Source: Rhizobiales bacterium CCH10-E5 (GTDB lineage: Bacteria; Pseudomonadota; Alphaproteobacteria; Rhizobiales; Beijerinckiaceae). Taken from it: 64,000 nucleotides of DNA. Shown here piece by piece: positions 19,290-28,018 of this stretch. How positions within the stretch are numbered: the first letter of the stretch is position 1; each line of letters starts with the position of its first letter. Under the pieces are notes generated by a model. It was not told the origin of the DNA and made no database searches. It saw only the letters and a list, made by a program, of their open reading frames with translations. The stretch lies in NCBI GenBank assembly GCA_001556125.1, contig LSIG01000110.1:124001-188000 (forward strand), written 5' to 3'. A program made the position numbers and the translations under genes.

Positions 19290-20570
19290 TCAGGCGCCGC
19301 CGCACTTGCCGGTCTTGGTGTTGAAGTTGCCGCACTTCTTCTCGACCCAGTCGCCGATCAGGTCCTTGGAGCCTTCGAGGTGCTTGGACCAGGCGTCGCC
19401 CGGAACGAGATCGGTCTTCGAAACCACGTCGAACTGGCCGTCGGCCTTGATCTCGCCGATCAGGACGGGCTTGGTGATGTGGTGGTTGGGGAGCATCGTC
19501 GAGATGCCGCCGGTCAGGTTCGGCGCGGTGATGCCGGGCAGCGCGTCGATCACCTTGTCGGGATCGAAGCTCTTAGCCTTCTCGACCGCCTTCACCCACA
19601 TCGCGAAGCCGATGACATGGGCCTCCATCGGGTCGTTGGTGACGGCCTTGTCGTTCTTCTTGAAAGCCTTCCACTGCTTGATGAAGGCCTCGTTCTCGGG
19701 CGTCTTGACCGACTGGAAGTAGTTCCAGGCGGCGAGATGGCCGACCAGCGGCTTGGTGTCGATGCCGGCCAGCTCTTCCTCGCCGACAGAGAAGGCGATG
19801 ACCGGGATATCGGTCGCCTTGATGCCCTGATTGCCGAGCTCCTTGTAGAACGGCACGTTGGCGTCACCGTTGATGGTCGAGACGACGGCCGTCTTCTTGC
19901 CGGCGGTACCGAACTTCTTGATGTCGGAGACGATCGTCTGCCAGTCGGAATGCCCGAACGGTGTGTAGTTGATCATGATGTCCTCCTTGGCCACGCCCTT
20001 GGCGAGCAGATAGGCCTCGAGGATCTTGTTGGTCGTGCGCGGATAGACATAGTCGGTGCCGGCCAGCACCCAGCGCTGGACCTTCTCTTCCTTGGCGAGA
20101 TAGTCGACCGCGGGGATCGCCTGCTGGTTCGGCGCGGCGCCCGTATAGAACACGTTGCGCTCGCTCTCCTCGCCCTCGTACTGGACGGGGTAGAACAGGA
20201 TCGAGTTCAGCTCCTTGAAGACCGGCAGCACGGACTTGCGGGACACCGAGGTCCAGCAGCCGAACACGACCGAGACCTTGTCCTTGGTGATGAGTTCGCG
20301 CGCCTTCTCGGCGAAGAGCGGCCAGTTCGAGGCAGGGTCGACCACGACCGGCTCGAGCTTCTTGCCGAGCACGCCGCCCTTCTTGTTCTGCTCCTCGATG
20401 AGCATGAGCATGACGTCCTTCAACGTCGTCTCGGAAATGGCCATCGTGCCCGAGAGCGAGTGGAGGATGCCGACCTTGATGGTCTCCTGCGCCGCCGCCG
20501 GCAGAAGGGTGGCAAGCATGGTGGCGCCCGCGAGAGCAGCGCCCAGAATTGTGCGACGTGTGGTGTTCAC
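19290..20570 (-). CDS. urtA: Urea ABC transporter substrate-binding protein UrtA
   Basis: The periplasmic urea (or short-chain amide) receptor of the UrtABCDE importer. I chose the GTG start at VNTTRRTILG because GGGGGA lies seven bases upstream. This gives 426 residues with a Tat/Sec-like signal ending PAAAQ. Family features include KVGILHSLSGTMAISETT at the mature start, VFGCWTSVSRKSVLPVFKE, YPVQYEGEE and FFSVG-like IAFSVGEEEL. It is the first gene of the operon and has a sigma-54 promoter about 80 bases upstream, as expected for nitrogen-controlled urea uptake. Confidence 0.96.
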   Translation of the reverse strand: MNTTRRTILGAALAGATMLATLLPAAAQETIKVGILHSLSGTMAISETTLKDVMLMLIEEQNKKGGVLGKKLEPVVVDPASNWPLFAEKARELITKDKVSVVFGCWTSVSRKSVLPVFKELNSILFYPVQYEGEESERNVFYTGAAPNQQAIPAVDYLAKEEKVQRWVLAGTDYVYPRTTNKILEAYLLAKGVAKEDIMINYTPFGHSDWQTIVSDIKKFGTAGKKTAVVSTINGDANVPFYKELGNQGIKATDIPVIAFSVGEEELAGIDTKPLVGHLAAWNYFQSVKTPENEAFIKQWKAFKKNDKAVTNDPMEAHVIGFAMWVKAVEKAKSFDPDKVIDALPGITAPNLTGGISTMLPNHHITKPVLIGEIKADGQFDVVSKTDLVPGDAWSKHLEGSKDLIGDWVEKKCGNFNTKTGKCGGA

Positions 20571-20650
20571 GGATGATCCCCCGAACCGACCCTGGTTGGC
20601 CGCGCCTACGGACCGAGGCGTCGGCGGGCCTCCCCGGCCCGGAGCAAATG

Positions 20651-20670
20651 GCTGGCAAGGGACGTGCCAA
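20651..20670 (-). promoter_or_regulatory. Sigma-54 (RpoN) promoter of urtABCDE
   Basis: On the minus strand TGGCAC-N5-TTGC (bases 20669 down to 20655) matches the -24/-12 consensus of sigma-54 promoters exactly, including the GG and GC dinucleotides. It would start transcription near 20644, giving a leader of about 75 bases before the urtA GTG. A 6-bp inverted repeat TGCCTG-N9-CAGGCA at 20805-20825, about 140 bp further upstream, is a possible enhancer site for NtrC, but it does not match the NtrC consensus closely. Confidence 0.8.
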
Positions 20671-20892
20671 CCTCCCCACCATCGCTGCAGCGCACCACAA
20701 ATCTCTGTCACCAGAGAGCTTCCAACGGCATTTCCTGCGATCGGTCATACCCGGGACGCAAGGATCATGCGAAGCTGACCGTATTGCCCATTTTGCAGTC
20801 GATTTGCCTGCCTATGAAACAGGCATTTCGCCGTGGTGTTGCCGGCAACCCCGGTGGCACCGAGATGAGCGCCACGGAGAGCCGCTTGCTTT

Positions 20893-20898
20893 TTGACA
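20893..20898 (+). promoter_or_regulatory. Possible -35 box for the small leader gene
   Basis: A perfect TTGACA lies 71 bases upstream of the small GTG open frame at 20964. The matching -10 position is GC-rich and weak, so this is only a candidate. Apart from this box, the urtA promoter and the leader gene, I see nothing else in the 650-bp gap 20571-21220. Confidence 0.3.
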
Positions 20899-20963
20899 TT
20901 TACGGCCCGTCGGGAATCGCCCTAGCCTCTCCCTGTCGGTAACAACTGAAAGGAGGTGATCCA

Positions 20964-21041
20964 GTGTCTCATTGTCATCAACCGCTGGTTCAAAGCGGGC
21001 AGACAGGGTCTCTCTCTCCGTGGGGGTCTTGTTCCGCCTGA
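20964..21041 (+). CDS. 25-codon leader-like open reading frame with perfect Shine-Dalgarno
   Basis: The sequence AAAGGAGGTGATCC (20949-20962) is fully complementary to the 3' end of 16S rRNA, and its GGAGG stands seven bases before a GTG. The frame reads 25 codons (starting MSHCHQPLVQSGQTG) to TGA. A short GC hairpin near 21057-21076 follows, then a terminator at 21087-21116. The arrangement of a highly translated short peptide, alternative hairpins and a terminator resembles a transcription attenuator or an independent sRNA/small-protein gene. It lies in sense upstream of rnr. I do not recognise the peptide. Confidence 0.5.
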   Translation: MSHCHQPLVQSGQTGSLSPWGSCSA

Positions 21042-21086
21042 GTTTTGGACCTTCAGGCCCGGTTACCGGGGCTGCGGTTCGGCAAT

Positions 21087-21116
21087 GGAAGGGCTGCCCG
21101 AAAGGGCGGCCCTTCT
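21087..21116 (+). terminator. GNRA-capped terminator before rnr
   Basis: An 11-13-bp stem (AAGGGCTGCCC / GGGCGGCCCTT, one G-U pair) capped by the tetraloop GAAA is followed by CTTCC. It should end transcription of the small leader gene, about 105 bp before rnr. Confidence 0.6.
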
Positions 21117-21220
21117 TCCGTTGCAGGGACGAAATCCGCTGCGGGTTCTGGTATCGCGTGCCCGCGCATGCCACATCAGGCTGATGACGCAGCCTCCGCC
21201 CCATCCGGAAAGCCCCTGCC

Positions 21221-23563
21221 TTGTCCGCGCCTGAACCCAGCCGCGAGGCGATCCTCGACTTCATCGAGGCGGAGCGCGAGGCCGGCCGCGAGGTCGGCCG
21301 CCGCGAGATCGCCAAGGCCTTCGGGCTTTCGGGCGGCGGCAAGATCTGGCTGAAGCGCCTGCTCAAGGAACTCGAGGAAGAGGGCGAGACCGGCGGCGAT
21401 GGCGTCGCCCGGCCGGTGCATCCGCGAGGCGCCCTGCCCCCCGTCCTGCTCTGCGAGATCAAGGGCAAGGATCGCGATGGCGACGCCTATGCCGTTCCGC
21501 TCGAATGGAACGAGGCCGATCAGGGCACCGCACCGCGAATCCTGGTGGAGCGGCGGCGCGAGTTCAGGGCCAAGCGCCATGCCGCGCCGGCACCGGCCTT
21601 CGGCGATCAGGCGCTGCTGAAGCTCACGCGGCTAAAGGGCGTCGACGGCTATGCCTATTCCGGCCGCGTGCTGAAGGTGATGGGCAAGGGCAAGGCTCAG
21701 GTGCTCGGCATCTTCCGCGCCCTGCCGGACGGTTCGGGCCGCCTGATCCCGATCGACAAGAAGGCGCAGGGCCGCGAGGCGCTGATCCCGAAGGGCCAGA
21801 CTGGCGATGCGCAGGACGGCGACCTCGTCTCCGTGGCACTGCGGCGTGAGACACGCTTCGGCCCACCCGAGGCGCAGGTCAAGGAGCGGCTCGGCTCGCT
21901 GAAATCCGAGCGGGCGGTGAGCCTGATCGCGATCCACGCCCATGGCATTCCCCATGTCTTCCAGCCCGCCACGGTCGCGGAAGCCGAAGCCGTGCGGCCG
22001 GCCGGCACGGCCGGACGCGAGGACTGGCGCGCGCTGCCGCTGATCACGATCGACCCCGCCGACGCCAAGGACCATGACGACGCCGTCCATGCGGCGCCCG
22101 ACAGCGACCCGGACAATCCCGGCGGCCATGTCGTGACCGTCGCCATCGCCGATGTCGCGGCCTATGTCCGGCCCGGCTCCGCGCTCGACCGCGAGGCGCT
22201 GGAGCGCGGCAACTCGGTCTATTTCCCCGACCGCGTCGTGCCGATGCTGCCGGAGCGGATCTCCAACGATCTCTGCTCGCTGCGTGAGGGCGAGGACCGA
22301 CCCGCGCTGGCGGTGCGGCTCGTGCTCAAGGCCGACGGCTCGAAGAAGAGCCACTCCTTCCATCGCATCCTGATGCGCTCGGCCGCCAAGCTCTCCTACC
22401 AGCAGGCGCAGGCCGCGATCGACGGACAGGGCGACGAGAAGGGCTCGGCGGTCCGCGAGACGATCCTGATGCCGCTCTGGGCGGCCTATGGCGTGGCGGC
22501 GCGCGCCCGGGACGCACGACAGCCGCTGGATCTCGACCTGCCCGAGCGCAAGCTGATCCTGAAGCCCGACGGCTCGGTCGACCGCGTCGTCGTGCCGGAG
22601 CGGCTGGCCGCGCATAAGCTGATCGAGGAGTTCATGATCCTCGCCAATGTCGCGGCGGCGGAGACGCTCGAGAAGGCCGGGAGCCTCCTGGTCTATCGCT
22701 GCCATGACGAGCCTTCGCTCGAGAAGATGCGCGCGCTCGGCGAGGTCCTGGCGTCGATCGGCATCAAGCTGCCGAAGGAGGGCGTGCTGCGCCCGGCGCT
22801 GTTCAACCGCATTCTCGGCATGATCAAGGGCTCGGAGAACGAGATCTTCATCAACGAGGTCGTGCTGCGCAGCCAGGCCCAGGCGGAGTATGTCGCGGAG
22901 AATTACGGGCATTTCGGGCTCAACCTGCGTCGCTATGCCCATTTCACCTCGCCGATCCGGCGCTATGCCGATCTCGTCGTCCACCGCGCCCTGATTGCGG
23001 CCCAGCGCTTCGGCGAGGACGGCCTGCCGAAGGGCACGACGCTGGAGACGCTGCGCGAGGTCTCGACGCGGATTTCGGCCGCCGAGCGGCGCGCCATGGC
23101 GGCCGAGCGCGAGACGGTCGACCGGCTGATCGCGCATTTCCTGGCCGACCAGATCGGCGCCTCCTTCGACGGGCGCATCGGCGGCGTCAACAAGGCCGGG
23201 CTGTTCGTCAAGCTCGACGGCACGGGCGCCGACGGCTTCATTCCAGCCTCGACGCTGGGGGCGGACTATTACCGTTACGACGAGGCGGCGCATGCGCTGA
23301 TCGGCGAGCGCACCGGCGAGAGCTTCCGCCTCGGCGACCGCGTCCATGTGAAGCTGGTCGAGGCCGCACCCGTCGCAGGCGCGCTGCGCTTCGAGCTGCT
23401 CTCGGCCGGCCGGGCGGCAACGGGAGGCGGCCTGGGCGGACGCGGCCCCGCGCCTCGTCGCGGCAAGGGCGGCGCCTTCGGCGGTCCGCCCGGCGGCCGC
23501 AGCGGCCCGGGGCGCTTCGCCAAGGGCAAGGCGGGCAAACCCAAATCGGGAAAGAGGCGGTGA
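21221..23563 (+). CDS. rnr: Ribonuclease R
   Basis: RNase R is a 3'-to-5' exoribonuclease that degrades structured RNA. The 780-residue product has an N-terminal helix-turn-helix (EAILDFIEAEREAGREVGRR), cold-shock domains, the RNB catalytic core with DPADAKDHDDAVH carrying the metal-binding aspartates, GNSVYFPDRVVPMLPERISN, the HFTSPIRRYADLVVHR motif, an S1 domain near 650-730, and a basic Gly-rich tail. The start is TTG: the next in-frame codon upstream that ends the frame is a stop at 21185, with no ATG or GTG between, and GGAAAG stands upstream. It overlaps the DUF983 gene by one base. Confidence 0.96.
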   Translation: MSAPEPSREAILDFIEAEREAGREVGRREIAKAFGLSGGGKIWLKRLLKELEEEGETGGDGVARPVHPRGALPPVLLCEIKGKDRDGDAYAVPLEWNEADQGTAPRILVERRREFRAKRHAAPAPAFGDQALLKLTRLKGVDGYAYSGRVLKVMGKGKAQVLGIFRALPDGSGRLIPIDKKAQGREALIPKGQTGDAQDGDLVSVALRRETRFGPPEAQVKERLGSLKSERAVSLIAIHAHGIPHVFQPATVAEAEAVRPAGTAGREDWRALPLITIDPADAKDHDDAVHAAPDSDPDNPGGHVVTVAIADVAAYVRPGSALDREALERGNSVYFPDRVVPMLPERISNDLCSLREGEDRPALAVRLVLKADGSKKSHSFHRILMRSAAKLSYQQAQAAIDGQGDEKGSAVRETILMPLWAAYGVAARARDARQPLDLDLPERKLILKPDGSVDRVVVPERLAAHKLIEEFMILANVAAAETLEKAGSLLVYRCHDEPSLEKMRALGEVLASIGIKLPKEGVLRPALFNRILGMIKGSENEIFINEVVLRSQAQAEYVAENYGHFGLNLRRYAHFTSPIRRYADLVVHRALIAAQRFGEDGLPKGTTLETLREVSTRISAAERRAMAAERETVDRLIAHFLADQIGASFDGRIGGVNKAGLFVKLDGTGADGFIPASTLGADYYRYDEAAHALIGERTGESFRLGDRVHVKLVEAAPVAGALRFELLSAGRAATGGGLGGRGPAPRRGKGGAFGGPPGGRSGPGRFAKGKAGKPKSGKRR

Positions 23564-24009
23564 TGGCGGTCCAGATCCATACGGCGAACCCTCAACCGCA
23601 GGCACGGGACTGGCGGCGGGCGATCGGCAACGGCCTGCGCGGGCGTTGTCCGCATTGCGGCCAGGGACGGCTGTTCAAGGGCTTCCTGAAGCCGGTCGAC
23701 ACCTGCGAGGCCTGCGGCGAGGCGCTGCATCACCAGCGTGCCGACGATCTGCCGCCCTATGTCGTCATCACCATCGTCGGCCATGTCGTCGTCGGCGGGC
23801 TGCTGCTGGCGGAGAAGTATGCCGACTGGTCGATGGGGCTGCACATGGCGGTCTGGCCGGCGCTGACCGTCCTCCTCTCGCTGCTGCTGATGCAGCCGGT
23901 CAAGGGCGGCGTCATCGGCCTGCAATGGGCGCTGCGCATGCACGGCTTCGGCGGCAAGCCCGATACCGCCGACCGCCAACCCCTTCCGCCTGCGGTGCAG
24001 CAGCCATGA
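23563..24009 (+). CDS. DUF983 zinc-ribbon membrane protein
   Basis: A 148-residue protein with an N-terminal zinc ribbon (CPHC at about 30-33, CEAC at about 51-54) followed by two membrane helices (VVITIVGHVVVGGLLLAE and a Leu-rich segment ending LLLMQPVKG). This is the DUF983 pattern, widespread beside rnr in Alphaproteobacteria. Its biochemical role is unknown to me. The ATG overlaps the rnr stop (TGATG) and its own stop overlaps the Nudix gene (ATGA), so the three are one operon. Confidence 0.9.
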   Translation: MAVQIHTANPQPQARDWRRAIGNGLRGRCPHCGQGRLFKGFLKPVDTCEACGEALHHQRADDLPPYVVITIVGHVVVGGLLLAEKYADWSMGLHMAVWPALTVLLSLLLMQPVKGGVIGLQWALRMHGFGGKPDTADRQPLPPAVQQP

Positions 24010-24740
24010 ACGACCATGCCGTCACCCTGACCAATGCCGAACGCGTCCGCGTCGCCGTCAACCAGCGGCCGCGCGACGCGGCGACGATGATGATCCTCGA
24101 CCGCGCGGCGGCGAAGCCACGGATCCTGATGGGCAAGCGCCATCCCGGCCATAAATTCATGCCGGGGAAGTACGTCTTCCCGGGTGGCCGGGTCGATCCC
24201 GGCGACCGGCGGATGGCTGCAACGGGGGCGCTCCCCCAGATCTGCGAGGACCGGCTGCTGAAGCGGACCCTGCGCCCGAGCGCCGGCAAGGCGCGGGCTC
24301 TGGCGCTCGCCGCGATCCGCGAGACCTTCGAGGAGACCGGCCTGCTCTTCGGCTCCACCGAATTCGGCGCGCCGGAGAAGGCCCCGGCCGGAAGCTGGGC
24401 CGATTTCGCCGGCCACGGCATCTTTCCCGATCTGTCGGCGGTGACCTTCGTCGCGCGTGCGATCACACCGCCGCGGCGCCCGAAGCGCTTTGACACCCGT
24501 TTCTTCACGGTCGACGCCACGGCGAGCGCCAAGCGCATCGAGAACGTCGTCGGGCCCGATTCGGAACTGATCGACCTCGTTTGGGTGGACTTCGACGAGG
24601 CCAAGGAACTCGACCTGCCGACCATCACCAAGGTCATCATCCAGGAGGTGGAAGCGCGGATTGCCGGCGGTTTCGCGCCCTGGCTGCCGGTACCGTTCTA
24701 TTGGGAGAAGAACGGCCGCTTCGTGCGCGAGGAGCTTTGA
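24006..24740 (+). CDS. Nudix hydrolase (NUDT7/19-like)
   Basis: A 244-residue Nudix-fold protein. FPGGRVDPGD is followed, after an insertion of about 40 residues, by the Nudix helix core RETFEETGLLF. The first glutamate of the classic Nudix box is replaced by Arg, so only the REUXEEXGU half is intact. This split arrangement is usual in the NUDT7/19 branch. The substrate, possibly a nucleotide or CoA conjugate, cannot be told. It overlaps the DUF983 gene by 4 bases. Confidence 0.88.
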   Translation: MNDHAVTLTNAERVRVAVNQRPRDAATMMILDRAAAKPRILMGKRHPGHKFMPGKYVFPGGRVDPGDRRMAATGALPQICEDRLLKRTLRPSAGKARALALAAIRETFEETGLLFGSTEFGAPEKAPAGSWADFAGHGIFPDLSAVTFVARAITPPRRPKRFDTRFFTVDATASAKRIENVVGPDSELIDLVWVDFDEAKELDLPTITKVIIQEVEARIAGGFAPWLPVPFYWEKNGRFVREEL

Positions 24741-24894
24741 CGCATTCTCCGCCCCGCCGAGCGATGGCCGCACCGATCCGCCTTGACTTCGACGCCCCTT
24801 TCCGGCATTCCCACGCCCGACGGTTTGCCGGGCTCGCCCGGCCTTTCTCATTTTCCGTGGGCCTCACCGCCCCGCATGGTTCGAGGATATCCCC

Positions 24895-25062
24895 ATGGCC
24901 AAGGCCGTGACCATCAAGATCAAGCTGCTTTCGACCGCCGACACCGGCTTCTTCTACGTGACGAAGAAGAACTCGCGCACGATGACCGAGAAGATGTCGA
25001 AGAAGAAGTACGACCCGATCGCGCGCAAGCACGTCGAGTTCAAGGAGACCAAGATCAAGTGA
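24895..25062 (+). CDS. rpmG: 50S ribosomal protein L33
   Basis: A 55-residue basic protein beginning [20 protein letters not shown] and ending [10 protein letters not shown]. This is the standard proteobacterial L33 without zinc cysteines. It is followed by a strong terminator, and it has its own 150-bp upstream gap, so it is probably monocistronic. Confidence 0.96.
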   Translation: MAKAVTIKIKLLSTADTGFFYVTKKNSRTMTEKMSKKKYDPIARKHVEFKETKIK

Positions 25063-25094
25063 GGCTTTGGCCCCGCTGAGATCGGTCTTTCACG

Positions 25095-25121
25095 AAAACC
25101 GCCCCTTCCGGGCGGTTTTTT
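25095..25121 (+). terminator. Intrinsic terminator of rpmG
   Basis: The perfect stem AAAACCGCCC / GGGCGGTTTT with the loop CTTCC, followed by a run of T, is a textbook rho-independent terminator 33 bases after the rpmG stop. Confidence 0.95.
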
Positions 25122-25212
25122 GTTGCGCCCGACCTGTCGCCCTCCATGGCCGCGGCCTTCCCTCGTCGCCCAGCGGCCCCTGAAAGATGTCTGCGCCAAA
25201 GGATCTCGCGCC

Positions 25213-25446
25213 ATGAGCAACGATCGGCCACGCCGCCCCCTCAGCGCGCGCGACAAGGCGGAAGCGCTGTTCGCCGCCCCGAAGCCGCCGACGCCCGAGC
25301 CCGTGACGCAACGGACCGCCCTGCCCGGTGCGCGCGAACTGGTCTCGCTGCGCATCGACAGCGATGTGCTCGAACATTTCCAGAGCGACGGACCCGGCTG
25401 GCAGGATCGCATCAACGCGGCGCTGCGGCGCGTGGCCGGGCTCTGA
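25213..25446 (+). CDS. BrnA-type antitoxin-like protein (orphan)
   Basis: A 77-residue protein whose C-terminal half, VSLRIDSDVLEHFQSDGPGW followed by QDRINAALRRV, is the BrnA antitoxin signature of a ribbon-helix-helix DNA-binding domain. The N-terminal half is basic and proline-rich. No BrnT-type toxin gene adjoins it on either side, so it is probably a free-standing regulator rather than half of a toxin-antitoxin pair. The start is the ATG at MSNDRPRR. Confidence 0.8.
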   Translation: MSNDRPRRPLSARDKAEALFAAPKPPTPEPVTQRTALPGARELVSLRIDSDVLEHFQSDGPGWQDRINAALRRVAGL

Positions 25447-25660
25447 GATCCCCTCCCCGCCGGGCGCCGGACGTCATCGGCGCGAGGCACAACGCCACCG
25501 ACGGGGGTCTGAAGGCGGTTTTTTCGGCGGCTGCGGCGCAATTGTCACGCCACGGAACCCGGAATGATGTCACGCTGGCGATCGGTCGGGGGCGACGACC
25601 ATCTGCGCTGGCGGCGCGCGCTGCGCAGGGTTCGTCCCTTGGTTACCGGAAGATCGACCC

Positions 25661-25861
25661 GTGAACGCCGCAGATCCCGATCCCACCCCCCGCAGCACGC
25701 CGCACGGCGCCGGGCGTCGCCTGCTCAAGCTGCTCGTCGAAATCGATTCCTCGCGCTTCCTCGGCAACCGCGTCGTCGCGGCGGTCGCGCTCGTCGCGAT
25801 CCTCGCGATCTTCGCCGGGCTCGGTTATGTCGTGCCGGCCGTGCTTTCGCAGTACTTCTGA
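25661..25861 (+). CDS. Small single-pass membrane protein
   Basis: A 66-residue product from a GTG start with GGAAG eleven bases upstream. A charged, proline-rich N-terminus is followed by one clear membrane helix (VVAAVALVAILAIFAGLGYV, about 38-57) and a short periplasmic end. No family is recognised. The neighbouring gaps 25447-25660 and 25862-26107 show no convincing gene. Confidence 0.5.
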   Translation: MNAADPDPTPRSTPHGAGRRLLKLLVEIDSSRFLGNRVVAAVALVAILAIFAGLGYVVPAVLSQYF

Positions 25862-26107
25862 GGCGGGAAAGAGGTGGCCGGCCGGCAGCGGTTCTGAGGA
25901 GGCCAGAATGTCCGCAACCGACCGGCCGAGCCCTCCGGGATCCCAGGAGATGCGGCGGACCTGAGAGCCGAGGGGCGTGGCGAGGCAGCGCATGACGCTG
26001 CGTCGCACAACACTTGCCGCCGGAGCGCAGCCGAATCAACAGCCGGACCGCGATTCACCAATCTTTGTCGGGGCTTAACCTTACCTGATAACCAGATCCG
26101 CCGCGTT

Positions 26108-27484
26108 TCAGGCGGCGTTGGCCGCGATGACGCGGTTCCGGCCGTTCGCCTTGGCCAGATAGAGCGCGTCGTCCGCGCGCTTCATGATCTCGGCGGGCGA
26201 GGCATCGCCGGCACGCCGGCTCGAGACGCCGATCGACACGGTCACGGGAATCGTGCGGGTCGCACCCTGGATGCCGAAGGGCTCGGAGACCACGCGCTCG
26301 CGGATGCGCTCGGCCACCGCATAGGCGGCGTCCAGCGCGGTATCCGGCAGCACGACGACGATCTCCTCGCCGCCCATGCGGGCGACCAAGTCGATGCCAC
26401 GGGTGCAGGCGCGCACCCGGTCGGCGAATTCGCGCAGCACCTCGTCGCCGGCATCGTGGCCGTAGCTGTCGTTGACGCTCTTGAAGTGGTCGATGTCGAG
26501 CACGAGCAGCGCCAGCGAGCGGGCGCGCAGGGCGGACTCGTCGAAGAGCGCCGCCATGCGCGTATCCATGTAGCGGCGGTTGTGCAGCCCAGTGAGTTGA
26601 TCCATCACCGCCATTTCCATCGAGGTCTGCACGCTGTCGCGCAGTTTCTCGGTGAAGCGCTTGCGGCGCACCTGGGTGCGGACGCGCGCCAGCAGCTCGT
26701 TGCGATCGATCGGCCGGATCAGGAAGTCATGCGCACCGATCTCGAGGCCGCGCAGGATGCGGGTGCGGTCCTCCGCCTCGCCCATCATCAGAACGGAGAC
26801 GTTGCGGGTGCGCTCCAGCGAGCGCAGCTGGCTGCACAGGCGCAACCCGTCGAAACCCTGCAGGTCGAGGCTGACCAGCACGCTGTCGAATTCGCCCTCG
26901 ACCGCCCGCAGCAGCGCCTGCTGCGGATCCGGCTCGGTCTCGACGACGTGGAAGGCCGAGAGCGCGCTTTCGAGCCGCTCGATCACACGCGGCCGGTCCT
27001 CGATGATCAGGATGCGGCCGTTCAGCCCGGTTTCGGAAGCGGCGGCGGCGAGCGGATCGGCAATGCCAAGGCGGCGCGAGGCGAGTGCCCGGTTGCGCAG
27101 CTCGTCCGTCATCGACTTCAGCCTTACAAGGCTGCGCACGCGGGCGAAGAGCGCGGTGTCGTCGAGCGGCTTGGTCAGGAAGTCGTCGGCGCCGGCATCC
27201 AGCCCCTTGAGCCGATCGCCCGGCTGGTCGAGCGCGGTGACCATCACGACCGGGATATGCGCCGTGATCGCCTCGCTCTTGAGGCGGCGGCAGACGTCGA
27301 AGCCGTTCATGCCCGGCATCATCACGTCGAGCAGCACGATGTCGGCCTCGCCGCGCTCGCAGATCGCGATGGCATCGGGGCCGTTCAGTGCCGTGACGAC
27401 GTCGAAATATTCCGAGGAGAGCTTCGCCTCGAGCAGCTTCACGTTGGTGATGATGTCGTCGACGACCAGAACGCGCGCTGACAT
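26108..27484 (-). CDS. pleD: Diguanylate cyclase response regulator PleD
   Basis: PleD makes c-di-GMP and controls the motile-to-sessile change in Caulobacter and relatives. The 458-residue product has the canonical REC-REC-GGDEF order. The first receiver has the phosphoacceptor Asp53 in VLLDVMMPGMNG and Lys in LTKP. The second is an adaptor receiver. The cyclase has the active site GGEEI near residue 370, preceded by an RGID allosteric inhibition site (RxxD). divK lies 18 bp upstream on the same strand, the conserved divK-pleD operon. Confidence 0.97.
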   Translation of the reverse strand: MSARVLVVDDIITNVKLLEAKLSSEYFDVVTALNGPDAIAICERGEADIVLLDVMMPGMNGFDVCRRLKSEAITAHIPVVMVTALDQPGDRLKGLDAGADDFLTKPLDDTALFARVRSLVRLKSMTDELRNRALASRRLGIADPLAAAASETGLNGRILIIEDRPRVIERLESALSAFHVVETEPDPQQALLRAVEGEFDSVLVSLDLQGFDGLRLCSQLRSLERTRNVSVLMMGEAEDRTRILRGLEIGAHDFLIRPIDRNELLARVRTQVRRKRFTEKLRDSVQTSMEMAVMDQLTGLHNRRYMDTRMAALFDESALRARSLALLVLDIDHFKSVNDSYGHDAGDEVLREFADRVRACTRGIDLVARMGGEEIVVVLPDTALDAAYAVAERIRERVVSEPFGIQGATRTIPVTVSIGVSSRRAGDASPAEIMKRADDALYLAKANGRNRVIAANAA

Positions 27485-27502
27485 GGCAAGCCCTTCGAAC
27501 GT

Positions 27503-27871
27503 TCAGGCCGCGCCGGCATAGGCGCGGACGGTCTCCAGGAATTTCGCGACCGAGATCGGCTTGGAGAGATAGGCCTCGCAGCCGCCCTCCCGGATCCGCT
27601 CCTCGTCGCCCTTCATCGCGAAGGCGGTGACGGCGATCACGGGGATCGCCTTCAGGTCGTCGTCCTCCTTGATCCATTTGGTCACCTCGAGCCCCGAGAC
27701 CTCGGGCAGCTGGATGTCCATCAGGATCAGGTCGGGACGATGCGTGCGCGCGAGCTCGATCGCCTCGATGCCGTCGGCGGTCTTCAGCGTGGCATAGCCA
27801 TGCGCTTCGAGGAGGTCATTGAAGAGCTTCATGTTGAGCTCGTTGTCCTCGACGATCAGAACCGTCTTCAT
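27503..27871 (-). CDS. divK: Single-domain response regulator DivK
   Basis: A 122-residue stand-alone receiver domain. It shows [20 protein letters not shown] at the start, the phosphoacceptor Asp52 in [23 protein letters not shown] and Lys104 in YLSKPIS. This sequence and the link to pleD identify DivK, which passes signals from DivJ/PleC-type kinases to the cell-cycle regulator CtrA. The ATG chosen is the one at [10 protein letters not shown]. Confidence 0.96.
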   Translation of the reverse strand: MKTVLIVEDNELNMKLFNDLLEAHGYATLKTADGIEAIELARTHRPDLILMDIQLPEVSGLEVTKWIKEDDDLKAIPVIAVTAFAMKGDEERIREGGCEAYLSKPISVAKFLETVRAYAGAA

Positions 27872-28018
27872 GATGCCGCCCTTCCTTTGCGCCGCGGACC
27901 GGGGGCCGATCCCGATTGCCCAAGCTGGCAGCCTCGTTCCATGATCACTGCCTAGCATGTAAGCCGTTGACGAAACGCAAATCCCCCGACCGATTCCGGC
28001 AGGAGCCTTCCGACAGCC

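Noticed and set aside
20805..20825. TGCCTG-N9-CAGGCA as an NtrC enhancer for urtA
   Set aside because: The half-sites do not match the TGCAC/GTGCA consensus. Mentioned with the promoter but not called as a separate feature.
20949..20962. Fourteen bases identical to the complement of the 16S rRNA 3' end
   Set aside because: Not an rRNA fragment. The match stops after 14 bases and no other 16S sequence adjoins, so it is a Shine-Dalgarno sequence.
25908..25964. An 18-codon frame (MSATDRPSPPGSQEMRRT) with GAGGAGG before its ATG
   Set aside because: Too short and of plain composition. No terminator or conservation can be seen, so it is not reported as a gene.
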